Shown here: positions 1 to 5,650 of the stretch, one piece after another
How the letters are laid out: every line of letters begins with the position of its first letter
Position numbering within the stretch: position 1 is the first letter of the stretch
Assembly (NCBI GenBank): GCA_030607235.1
Contig: JAUWEX010000090.1
Coordinates: 1-5,801, forward strand
Length of the DNA: 5,801 nucleotides
Source of the DNA: Planctomycetota bacterium
GTDB taxonomy: Bacteria > Planctomycetota > B129-G9
Direction of reading: 5' to 3'
Translations under genes and position numbers: made by a program
The notes under the pieces: model-generated
What the model was told of the DNA's origin: nothing
Database searches by the model: none
Seen by the model: only the letters and a program-made list of their open reading frames with translations

Positions 1-1
1 C

Positions 2-571
2 GAGTACATCGAGAAGACCAACGAAAAAGACAGCCTGCCCGAACTGTTGCTGCGCAAAGACGGCGTATACCATTTCTTCTACGACGAAGACGAACTTCAA
101 AAATTCGTCGGCTTGCTTCCTGCCGAAGAAGGCGAGAAAATCGAAGTCGCCGACCTCGACGTATCGGAACTGCACTTTAACAAGGAAATCCGGCGGGTGC
201 TCAAAAAACTCATCACCCGCGGCTTTAACCGCAACGAATACAAACTTGACCCCAAAAACAAAAACCGCTTTACGCTCGTTTCCGGCGCCGACAGGATCGA
301 GATGAGCGGGCTAAAAGACCTGGTTGGTTCGATAGCGGCGCTCGGGCGCAAGGGCCTCGACATCCAGCGCTACAAGGGCTTGGGCGAGATGAGCGCGCAG
401 CAGTTGTGGGACACCACGATGAATCCCGAAACGCGATCGCTGCTACGGGTGCACATCGAAGACGTGGCCGAGGCCGAAGAGCGCTTCAGCGTGCTGATGG
501 GCGCGGTGGTCGCACCTCGTCGCAGGTTTATCGAACGCCACGCACTCGAAGTGCGCAACCTGGATATCTAG
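2..571 (+). CDS. gyrB: DNA gyrase subunit B, C-terminal part (5' end outside the window)
   Basis: GyrB is the ATPase/TOPRIM subunit of DNA gyrase, which with GyrA introduces negative supercoils into the chromosome. Only the last 189 codons are here, open at the left edge and ending in TAG. The hallmark RYKGLGEM motif of the C-terminal TOPRIM/GyrA-contact region sits at about residues 123-130 of the visible part, followed by [17 protein letters not shown] and a classic C-terminus ([19 protein letters not shown]). Ahead of RYKGLGEM about 120 residues separate the YIEK segment from the motif. In Bacillus-type GyrB this distance is about 30, and in E. coli it is much longer, so an intermediate insertion is present (comparison from memory). 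The alternative, ParE, is less likely because the NLDI ending is typical of GyrB. The next gene is panE, not the often adjacent gyrA. No SD or start is visible because the 5' end is missing. Confidence 0.96.
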   Translation, partial: EYIEKTNEKDSLPELLLRKDGVYHFFYDEDELQKFVGLLPAEEGEKIEVADLDVSELHFNKEIRRVLKKLITRGFNRNEYKLDPKNKNRFTLVSGADRIEMSGLKDLVGSIAALGRKGLDIQRYKGLGEMSAQQLWDTTMNPETRSLLRVHIEDVAEAEERFSVLMGAVVAPRRRFIERHALEVRNLDI

Positions 572-577
572 ACCGAA

Positions 578-598
578 AAATCAGAACAGTTCTGATTT
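578..598. terminator. Perfect 21-bp palindrome just after gyrB; weak terminator or operator
   Basis: Arms AAATCAGAAC (578-587) and GTTCTGATTT (589-598) are exact inverted repeats around a single A at 588, 7 bases after the gyrB stop. As RNA it could fold into an AT-rich stem with a 3-nt loop. It is followed by TATTTGGGG rather than a clean U-run, so it would be a poor intrinsic terminator. The near-zero spacer and the GAAC-N-GTTC core would also suit a dimeric repressor site. The palindrome is directly visible; its role is inferred. Confidence 0.4.
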
Positions 599-769
599 AT
601 TTGGGGTTATTGTATTTGAGTGCCGTATTCTGTTGCATAGGAGCGAGGATTGGGGCCTGAAATTTTTAAAGGGCATTTTAAGACATTGCATTTCACCGCA
701 GGCACGGCCGTGTAAAAATCCTCAACCACACAGCAAGCTTGCCTAAATTGTCAGTGGGTGGAAGCGAAG

Positions 770-793
770 CGCTACGGGCGATAGCCCGTAGCG
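770..793. repeat. REP-like GC-rich stem-loop
   Basis: CGCTACGGGC (770-779) and GCCCGTAGCG (784-793) form a perfect 10-bp stem closed by the 4-nt loop GATA. It is followed by AGCGGGTCTTG, with no U-run, so it does not look like an intrinsic terminator. A compact, perfectly paired GC-rich stem in a spacer resembles bacterial repetitive extragenic palindromes. One copy alone cannot prove that it repeats in the genome. A second small inverted repeat, GCGGGC/GCCCGC at 832-846, lies 38 bp downstream and just ahead of panE. Confidence 0.45.
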
Positions 794-863
794 AGCGGGT
801 CTTGAAATCAACGCTTACTCCACGCTTGGGAGCGGGCACTGCCCGCGGAACGACGGCAGTACC

Positions 864-1793
864 ATGAAAATCGTAATAATCGGCACCGGCGCAATCGGCT
901 GCCTCTTCGGAGCCGTTTTCAAAAAAGGCGGCCTCGACGTGGCGCTCCTGGGGCGTAGTGCCGAGGAAGTCGGCGCGATAAACGAACGCGGGGTGATTGT
1001 CGAACGCGGCGGTGCCGAAGAAACGACAGCGATTCCGGCGTTTCTGGACGCGAGCGCCGCCGGCCGGGACGGCCTCGTGATAATCGCCGTTAAGGCCTAT
1101 GACACCGCCTCGACGATTCCCCAAATCCGGCGGATGCTCTCGCCGGACGGCGCGGTGCTCACGCTGCAAAACGGACTCGGCAACGCCGAAACACTCGCCG
1201 GGGATCTCGGGGTGGAGCGGCTTCTGTGCGGAACCACCGCGCATGGCTCCAGCGTCGTCGGACCGGGCCGGATAATTCACGCCGGACAGGGCGAGACGTT
1301 GCTGGGCGAGATGCGGGGCGAACGCTCACGACGGGCCGAAAAAATCGCCGCGCTGTTTTCCTCCGCCGGTCTTGACGCGCGCGCCGTCGACAACGCCCCC
1401 GGTTACGCGTGGCTCAAACTCATCATCAACGCCGCGATAAATCCCTTCACCGCGATACACAACCTGCGCAACGGCGCGTTGCCGGGCGTGCCCAATATCT
1501 GCGAGGAAATGGCCGAGGTGGTGGCCGAAGCCGAAGCGGTCGCGCGGGCCGCGGGCGTGAAGATTCCGTGCGACGACGCAATGGCGAAGGTTCGCAAAGT
1601 ATGCGCCGCAACCGGCGACAACGTTTCGTCGATGTTGCAGGACGTGCGCGCCGGACGTCGTACCGAGATCGATTACATCAACGGCGCAATCGTGCGGCTC
1701 GGCGAAAAATTCGGCATTCCGACTCCGCGCAACGCCGCGCTCGCCGCGCAGGTCAGGGCCTTACGGTCTGGCCGGAGCGATCAGGCGCAGTAG
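864..1793 (+). CDS. panE: 2-dehydropantoate 2-reductase (ketopantoate reductase)
   Basis: PanE/ApbA reduces 2-dehydropantoate to (R)-pantoate with NADPH, a step of pantothenate and coenzyme A synthesis in the cytoplasm. The 309-residue length fits the family. The N-terminal Rossmann domain opens at the start codon with the dinucleotide-binding glycine motif (GTGAIG, residues 7-12), followed by VKAYD (76-80) and LQNGLGN (101-107). The C-terminal helical domain carries the signature WLKLIINAAINPFTA (183-197). Its Lys185 aligns with the catalytic lysine of E. coli PanE, and Asn189/Asn193 fit the substrate-binding asparagines. SSML (255-258) and TEIDYING (267-274), with a conserved Glu268, complete the active site. 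The ATG at 864 is fixed by the Rossmann strand beginning at residue 2, although no good SD precedes it. The last 13 bp overlap the end of the convergent hydrolase gene. Some paralogues of this fold act on other 2-oxo acids, so substrate is inferred. Confidence 0.93.
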   Translation: MKIVIIGTGAIGCLFGAVFKKGGLDVALLGRSAEEVGAINERGVIVERGGAEETTAIPAFLDASAAGRDGLVIIAVKAYDTASTIPQIRRMLSPDGAVLTLQNGLGNAETLAGDLGVERLLCGTTAHGSSVVGPGRIIHAGQGETLLGEMRGERSRRAEKIAALFSSAGLDARAVDNAPGYAWLKLIINAAINPFTAIHNLRNGALPGVPNICEEMAEVVAEAEAVARAAGVKIPCDDAMAKVRKVCAATGDNVSSMLQDVRAGRRTEIDYINGAIVRLGEKFGIPTPRNAALAAQVRALRSGRSDQAQ

Positions 1794-1809
1794 GGGTTGC
1801 TCTTTTTTT
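1775..1809 (+). terminator. Possible weak intrinsic terminator for panE, lying in the overlap of two gene ends
   Basis: GAGCGA (1775-1780) can pair with TTGCTC (1797-1802), 6 bp including one G-U, across a 16-nt loop. An uninterrupted T7 (1803-1809) follows immediately. The stem spans the stop codons of both panE (TAG 1791-1793) and the convergent hydrolase. The T7 doubles as the hydrolase's lysine codons near its C-terminus. The stem is short and the loop long, so efficiency would be modest; a Lys-Lys codon run alone could explain the T-tract. Confidence 0.3.
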
Positions 1810-2434
1810 CACGCCCAACCGTCGTGCTCGGGCCGTGGCCCGGATAGACGATCGTGTCATCGGACAACGAGAAAATCTTCTCTCGAATGCCGCCGATCAG
1901 CAACTCGAAATTCTCCCGCTCGGAGCGTTCCGGGTCGGGAAAGTCCGTCCGCCCGATTCCCTGCGCGAACAACGTATCGCCCGTGAGAATTATCGCGGGA
2001 CTGCTTTTATGCAGCAGGCACACCGATCCCGGCGAGTGGCCGGGGAGGTGAATCACCTCGAACACCGACTCGCCCAGTGTTATTCGGTTGTTTTCGTCGT
2101 TGAACAACACGTCCGCGTCGGGCGAGGTAACCGGCACCCCCATGAAGTGCGAAAGATTTTTCTCGGCCCGGCTCAGCATTTCCGCGTCCGCTTCGTGGAT
2201 ACAGATTTTGATTTCCGGAAACCGCTCGCGGATCGCGCCGTTGGCCTCGATGTGGTCTACGTGGCCGTGCGTGTTGACCAGGTAAATCGGTTTGGCGTCG
2301 AGGCCCTCGACTTCGTCGCAAACGTATTCGCCGTCGCCGCCCGGATCGACTATCATCGCCTCGCGGCTCTTTTCGTCGACGACTACGTAGCAGTTGGCCA
2401 TCAGCGGCCCCACGGTAAGCGTTTTTACTATCAT
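1781..2434 (-). CDS. Metallo-beta-lactamase-fold hydrolase, glyoxalase II-like (YcbL/GloB2 type)
   Basis: A 217-residue soluble cytoplasmic protein of the metallo-beta-lactamase superfamily. It shows the metal-binding signature HGHVDH (56-61), His133 in LPGHSPGS, Asp153 in TGDTLF and His200 in YPGHGPST. These are the ligands for a di-metal (Zn/Fe) centre. The layout and the ending GHGPSTTVGREKKSNPY match short YcbL-type glyoxalase II-like hydrolases, which hydrolyse S-acyl-glutathione or similar thioesters. The extra C-terminal glutathione-binding domain of classical GloB is absent, so the natural thiol (glutathione, bacillithiol, other) is unknown. ATG at 2434 begins the first beta strand and has a weak purine-rich SD (AAGAGA). 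It starts 10 bp after the mgtE stop, so co-transcription with mgtE is likely. Its 3' end overlaps panE by 13 bp in convergent orientation. Confidence 0.9.
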   Translation of the reverse strand: MIVKTLTVGPLMANCYVVVDEKSREAMIVDPGGDGEYVCDEVEGLDAKPIYLVNTHGHVDHIEANGAIRERFPEIKICIHEADAEMLSRAEKNLSHFMGVPVTSPDADVLFNDENNRITLGESVFEVIHLPGHSPGSVCLLHKSSPAIILTGDTLFAQGIGRTDFPDPERSERENFELLIGGIREKIFSLSDDTIVYPGHGPSTTVGREKKSNPYCA

Positions 2435-2444
2435 GATTTTCTCT

Positions 2445-3824
2445 TTATTTGAAAAGCGGAAGCATCAGCGAGGCGACGAGCATGTAAATTGACAGCCCGC
2501 AGATGTCGTTAATGGTCGTGATAAAAGGCCCGGAAGCCAGCGCCGGATCGATGTTAAATTTTTCGCACAACAGCGGAACCAGCGTACTGATCGCCGCCGC
2601 CGCCGTTACGCCCAGAACCATCGAAATCAGCACGATCCAGCCAATCGACATGTCGCCGAAGGCCAGGCCCCCGGCAAGCCCCGCCAGCGAACCGCATACC
2701 AATGCAACCAGAACTCCGACGCGGATTTCGTTGAGGATAATCCTGCCGACCCTGCCGATATCGATATCCCCCAGCGCAAGACCGCGCACGATGACCGTGG
2801 CGGACTGAACGCCGACGCTGCCGGCCATCGCCGCCATAACCGGTATGAAAAACACCAGCGCCCCGACCTCTTGCAGGTTGGCTCCCGAACTCGACAAAAC
2901 CATAGCGGAGACAAAACCACCCGCCAGCGTTACCAGCAAAAACGGCAGCCGCCGAAACAGCCGCAGGCGCACGGATTCTTTGGTCGGATACCGCGCTATC
3001 GTACCGGCCATGCGGTAAATGTCTTCCGAAGCCTCTTCTTCGAGCGCGTCCATGGCGTCGTCGACGGTAACCATGCCCTTGAGGATGTTGCCCTCGTCGA
3101 CGACCGGCAAAACCGTGAAGTTGTATTTTTGAATTTCGTGTGCGACGTCTTCCCGGTCGTCGCCGATCCTGACCGAAATCACGTCCGCGTCCATCAGGTC
3201 CCTGACCGGCGTTTCGGGAAGGGAACGAAGCATGTGCCGCAGGGTTAATACTCCGACCAGGTGGCCGTAGGGGTCAACGACAAAGACGCAGGCTATGGAT
3301 TCGTCTTCGGGGTAGGTGCGGGCCATGGTGAGCGCGTCGCCGATCGTCGCGTCGTCGGCAACCGACATGTAGTGAGTAGTCATAATGCCGCCGGCGGATT
3401 CCGGATCGTACGCGCGCAGTTCCTTGATATCCTCGGCGGTCGCCGCTTCGACCTCGCTGAGCACCTCCTTCTCTTCCTCTGGCTCCAGCAGTTCCATTAC
3501 ATCCGCGGCGGTGTCCGGCGACATCGTGTCGACGATATCGGCGATTTTTTCTTCGTTGATATCCTCCAGCAAATCTTCCCCTACAGGCTCGTCCGCTTCC
3601 GCCAGCACTACGCCCGCCAAGTCGTCGGGCAGCATTCCGAAGACCCTGGCCATCTTGTCGGGATCCAGCGAGAGGACGACCTCGGCGACGTCGCTGGGGT
3701 GCACCTCCCGCAAAAGCGCATCCGGCAGTCCGGCCGCTTCCCGGTTTTGCAATACTTCTTCAATCGCATTTCTGAGTTTTTCTTTTTCCGGCATGGGGGT
3801 TCTCGCTGATCGGTTTGAATACAA
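2445..3824 (-). CDS. mgtE: Magnesium transporter/channel MgtE
   Basis: MgtE is a homodimeric inner-membrane Mg2+-selective channel gated by cytosolic Mg2+. The order is typical: an acidic N-domain (about residues 36-140), two CBS domains (about 143-265, with AGGIMTTHYM, FTVLPVVDEGN and MVTVDDAMD), a connecting plug helix (about 266-290), then five membrane segments (about 292-310, 320-345, 365-388, 393-418, 432-457). The transmembrane part keeps GVQSATVIVRGLALGDI and the pore aspartate in TINDICG (Asp440), matching the Mg2+-binding Asp of Thermus MgtE. The Gly-Asn-rich motif, GGNTGNQ in Thermus, reads AGSVGVQ here (334-340). Start choice: TTG at 3824 has GAGGTG 9 nt upstream. An in-frame ATG at 3794, ten codons later, has no good SD but is also plausible. 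The upstream spacer is too short for an M-box riboswitch. The hydrolase gene follows after 10 bp. Confidence 0.95.
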   Translation of the reverse strand: MYSNRSARTPMPEKEKLRNAIEEVLQNREAAGLPDALLREVHPSDVAEVVLSLDPDKMARVFGMLPDDLAGVVLAEADEPVGEDLLEDINEEKIADIVDTMSPDTAADVMELLEPEEEKEVLSEVEAATAEDIKELRAYDPESAGGIMTTHYMSVADDATIGDALTMARTYPEDESIACVFVVDPYGHLVGVLTLRHMLRSLPETPVRDLMDADVISVRIGDDREDVAHEIQKYNFTVLPVVDEGNILKGMVTVDDAMDALEEEASEDIYRMAGTIARYPTKESVRLRLFRRLPFLLVTLAGGFVSAMVLSSSGANLQEVGALVFFIPVMAAMAGSVGVQSATVIVRGLALGDIDIGRVGRIILNEIRVGVLVALVCGSLAGLAGGLAFGDMSIGWIVLISMVLGVTAAAAISTLVPLLCEKFNIDPALASGPFITTINDICGLSIYMLVASLMLPLFK

Positions 3825-3833
3825 ATCATATCA

Positions 3834-3839
3834 CACCTC
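3834..3839 (-). promoter_or_regulatory. Shine-Dalgarno supporting the TTG start of mgtE
   Basis: On the minus strand GAGGTG lies 9 nt before the TTG at 3824. An out-of-frame ATG at 3829 sits only 4 nt away and is too close. The alternative in-frame ATG at 3794 is preceded by GAGAACCCCC, a poor SD. This site is the main reason to prefer the longer protein. Confidence 0.5.
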
Positions 3840-3846
3840 AATCTCA

Positions 3847-3875
3847 AATACAACCGACACACCGGGTCGTTCCAA
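3847..3875 (-). promoter_or_regulatory. Candidate sigma70-type promoter of mgtE
   Basis: Reading the minus strand, TTGGAA (3875-3870) and TGTATT (3852-3847) are separated by 17 bp. They lie between the dehydrogenase terminator and mgtE. Transcription would start near 3840, leaving a leader of about 16 nt to the TTG start or 46 nt to the ATG start. The -10 matches the consensus at only four of six positions. Position and spacing support it more than sequence does. Confidence 0.35.
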
Positions 3876-3905
3876 AGAAAAAGGCCCCGGTTGCGCCGGG
3901 GCCTT
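3874..3905 (-). terminator. Intrinsic terminator downstream of the dehydrogenase gene
   Basis: AAGGCCCCGG (3881-3890) and CCGGGGCCTT (3896-3905) form a perfect 10-bp GC-rich stem with a 5-nt loop, starting 20 bp after the dehydrogenase stop codon. Reading the minus strand, the stem is followed directly by TTTCTTT (3880-3874), so it should terminate that transcript and separate it from mgtE. On the plus strand a T6 run lies 3 bases after the stem, so it could work in both directions, but no plus-strand gene is present. Confidence 0.9.
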
Positions 3906-3924
3906 GCCTTTTTTGCGAAGAACG

Positions 3925-5124
3925 TTACTTGTTCCGGTACGCCTTCCAGCGGGCTTCGAGTTCGGGATCCATGCAGGTGTCCATGACGTACTTGCCGAAT
4001 TCCGCGCTGCTTGCGCCGGTTGTGTGGCCGGTGCACTGCACCTTCTTTTCGAACAACTGGCAGATATCCATCGCCATCTCGAGTTTGCAGGCGCGCACCG
4101 CGAATCCGAGGTGCCCCATCATCAGCACCGCCGCGCGCAACATGCTCGATGGGTCGGCGTATGCCGCGCGGCCCTCGTCCACCATGCGGTTGCCGCTGCC
4201 GTGGATGGCCTCGAACATCGCATAGCGCCGCCCGAGGTTGGCCGAGCCTGCCGTGCCGACGCCGCCCTGAATCTGGGCCGCTTCGTCGGTCAGGATGTCG
4301 CCGTAGAGGTTGGGCATGACCAGAACCTGGTACCCCGAGCGCCTGGCCGGATCGATGAGTTTGGCGGCCATGATGTCGACATACCACTCGTCCATTTCGA
4401 TTTCAGGATACTCTTCTTTGAGTTTGTGCGCGATGGCGCTGAACTTGCCGTCGGTGGTCTTGACGACGTTGACCTTGGTAACGACCGTTACCTTTTTGAA
4501 ACCTTTTTTCTTGGCGTATTCGAGCGCGGCGCGAACGATGCGTGTGGTGCCCTGCGTGGTGATTACCTTGAAGTCCACCGCCAAGTCGGGGGTAACCTCG
4601 ACGCCCTTGCTGCCCAGAACGTACTCGCCCTCGGTGTTTTCGCGGAAGAACGTCCAGTTGATTCCCTGTCCCGGGACCGACACCGGCCGCACGTTAGCGA
4701 AGAGGTCCAGTTCGCGTCGCATTACCACGTTGGCGCTCTCCAGATCGCCGCGAGGGTCGCCCTTTTTCGGCGTCTCGGTCGGGCCCTTGAGCAGGACGTG
4801 GCATTCCCTGATCGCCGCGAGGACGTCGTCGGGAATTGCCTTCATATGTTTATAGCGGTTTTCGATGGTAAGGCCGTCGATGTCGATGAATTTAATCTTG
4901 CCGCTTTTTACCTCGTCGGCCAGAATGTATTCCACGACCCTGCGGGTTTCGTCGCAGATATACGGCCCGATGCCGTCGCCACCGGCTATGCCGATCTTGA
5001 TGGTGTCGAGTTTCGAGTAGTCAATCCAGTTCTCAGCCTGCTTCATGCTTTCGACACGCGCAAGTTGCTCTTCGAGCAATTTGCCGAAGTGTTCTTTAGC
5101 CTTCTGCACTCCATCAACGGACAT
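3925..5124 (-). CDS. Isocitrate/isopropylmalate-family dehydrogenase, probably isocitrate dehydrogenase
   Basis: A 399-residue beta-decarboxylating dehydrogenase. Members oxidise and decarboxylate a 2-hydroxy-3-carboxylate such as isocitrate, using NAD(P)+ and Mg2+/Mn2+. GGDGIGP (48-54) opens the fold. Substrate residues known from E. coli Icd are all present: Ser130 and Asn132 in ESANVVMRRELD, Arg136, Arg146, Arg161 and Tyr168 in FRENTEGEY, and Lys217. Metal ligands correspond to Asp250, Asp276 and Asp280 (NLYGDILTDEAAQ). FRENTEGEY favours isocitrate dehydrogenase over isopropylmalate dehydrogenase, whose motif differs. The cofactor loop reads HGSGNRM (308-314). The Asp that marks NAD-specific enzymes is absent and an Arg is present, hinting at NADP, but this is uncertain. 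A helical N-terminal extension of about 40 residues precedes the fold. ATG at 5124 has an excellent SD (GGAGGA, 6 nt upstream). It is monocistronic by its terminator. Confidence 0.88.
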   Translation of the reverse strand: MSVDGVQKAKEHFGKLLEEQLARVESMKQAENWIDYSKLDTIKIGIAGGDGIGPYICDETRRVVEYILADEVKSGKIKFIDIDGLTIENRYKHMKAIPDDVLAAIRECHVLLKGPTETPKKGDPRGDLESANVVMRRELDLFANVRPVSVPGQGINWTFFRENTEGEYVLGSKGVEVTPDLAVDFKVITTQGTTRIVRAALEYAKKKGFKKVTVVTKVNVVKTTDGKFSAIAHKLKEEYPEIEMDEWYVDIMAAKLIDPARRSGYQVLVMPNLYGDILTDEAAQIQGGVGTAGSANLGRRYAMFEAIHGSGNRMVDEGRAAYADPSSMLRAAVLMMGHLGFAVRACKLEMAMDICQLFEKKVQCTGHTTGASSAEFGKYVMDTCMDPELEARWKAYRNK

Positions 5125-5416
5125 GACGGTTCCTCCGTGGTCAAAATGAAATAACTTTTCGCGGCCCGGCTACGCCTGCCAGCCGCCTTTTGAGTCGAGT
5201 ATGCTGTCCCAGCAGAGGCCCAAAGTCAAGATAAATCGCAAAAAACCCCCGACATCGCGCCACTCCCCCCTGTGTCGGATTATTCGGACGCAGAATTGCG
5301 CAGAATCCGAAAAAAAAAGCCAAAAAAATGCAGACAAAATCCCGTCTCGCGTGTCTGGGAATGTGGAGGACAAGTGCGGAGGAGGACCACGGCACCCAAC
5401 ATCTCTTCCGTTCCCC
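5125..5416. other. Divergent intergenic region between the dehydrogenase and the B12 riboswitch promoter
   Basis: Apart from the dehydrogenase SD, these 292 bp hold no supportable gene. Visible elements are: an 8-bp tandem direct repeat CGCAGAAT (5289-5296 and 5299-5306, exactly 10 bp apart); TCGGA twice (5275-5279 and 5284-5288); two A-runs (nine A's at 5310-5318 and seven at 5322-5328) that would bend DNA; GGAGGAC twice (5365-5371 and 5381-5387); and a terminator-like CCGACA/TGTCGG pair (5249-5278) followed on the minus strand by T6. No convincing promoter for the dehydrogenase was found, though its transcript must start here. Confidence 0.5.
5131..5136 (-). promoter_or_regulatory. Shine-Dalgarno of the dehydrogenase gene
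   Basis: On the minus strand GGAGGA lies 6 nt before the ATG at 5124. It fixes the start and implies a highly translated gene. Confidence 0.85.
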
Positions 5417-5446
5417 TTGACACCCGCAATCGGTATCGGGTATAAT
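5417..5446 (+). promoter_or_regulatory. Sigma70-type promoter with consensus hexamers, driving the cobalamin riboswitch
   Basis: TTGACA (5417-5422) and TATAAT (5441-5446) both match the consensus exactly, separated by 18 bp. Transcription would start around 5453, about 25 nt before the aptamer. It points away from the dehydrogenase gene. Exact hexamers suggest strong unregulated initiation, with control left to the RNA. Confidence 0.9.
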
Positions 5447-5477
5447 CCGTTTCGAAAATTAAGTTTGTTCTTTAACA

Positions 5478-5645
5478 CTTCAGGTGGCCGCGGCCAGTAG
5501 CCGCGGCGTACAGGGAAGGCGGTGAGAATCCGCCACGGACGCGCCACTGTAACCGGTACGAAAGCCGATGGGTACCACGGCCCCTGGCGGGGCGGGAAGG
5601 TTCGGCGAGTAGGCTTGATCCGGAAGTCAGGAGACCTGCCTGAAG
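5478..5645 (+). ncRNA. Cobalamin (vitamin B12) riboswitch aptamer
   Basis: The RNA binds a cobalamin and controls the gene downstream, usually a B12 uptake or synthesis gene or a B12-independent isozyme. Closing stem P1: CTTCAGG (5478-5484) with CCTGAAG (5639-5645). A perfect 8-bp hairpin GCCGCGGC/GCCGCGGC (5487-5507) has loop CAGTA. Conserved core: GGGAA (5513-5517), the GGCGG/CCGCC hairpin around GTGAGAAT (5518-5534), the B12-box GCCACTG (5543-5549), and the 3' element GAAGTCAGGAGACC (5623-5636). A peripheral arm includes GCCCC/GGGGC (5580-5593), and AAGCC/GGCTT (5562-5566 with 5612-5616) can also pair. All core elements of the family are present, so the aptamer looks intact. Whether it prefers adenosyl-, methyl- or hydroxocobalamin cannot be judged by eye. 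Confidence 0.96.
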
Positions 5646-5650
5646 ACGAC

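Larger units (their letters stand above)
572..863. other. gyrB-panE intergenic spacer, non-coding and hairpin-rich
   Basis: These 292 bp hold no convincing gene on either strand. They contain several exact inverted repeats: the palindrome after gyrB, CACGGCCGTG (703-712), GCAAGCTTGC (733-742), a 10-bp REP-like stem-loop (770-793) and a GCGGGC/GCCCGC pair (832-846). There are also short direct repeats: GAGCGGG at 793-799 and 830-836, and ACGCTT at 811-816 and 822-827. I could not find a trustworthy promoter for panE here, nor a tRNA-like fold. The second half (from about 760) is much more GC-rich and repeat-like than the first. Confidence 0.6.

Noticed and set aside
541..555. CGCACT-CGA-AGTGCG stem at the end of gyrB
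   Set aside because: It encodes the conserved HALEVRN C-terminus, so the inverted repeat is probably coincidental; no U-run follows.
693..1280. 195-codon minus-strand open frame covering the spacer and the 5' half of panE
   Set aside because: It is antisense to the Rossmann domain of panE, its sequence is unlike any known family, and the hairpin block would lie within it.
1409..2452. 347-codon plus-strand open frame across panE and the hydrolase
   Set aside because: It is out of frame with panE and antisense to the hydrolase, very rich in Arg/Gln/His, and has no motif.
3760..3829. Small frame from ATG 3829 (minus strand) overlapping the mgtE start as a leader peptide
   Set aside because: It does not stop soon but runs on out of frame for over 200 codons inside mgtE, and the SD is only 4 nt away.
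3385..5154. 589-codon plus-strand open frame running opposite mgtE and the dehydrogenase gene
   Set aside because: It is fully antisense to two clear conserved genes, starts with a low-complexity Ser/Ala-rich stretch and shows no recognisable domain. GC-rich codon use on the opposite strand explains its openness.
5198..5229. TTGACT ... CATACT on the minus strand as a promoter for the dehydrogenase gene
   Set aside because: The two hexamers are 20 bp apart, too long for a normal sigma70 promoter, and no better -10 fits the TTGACT.
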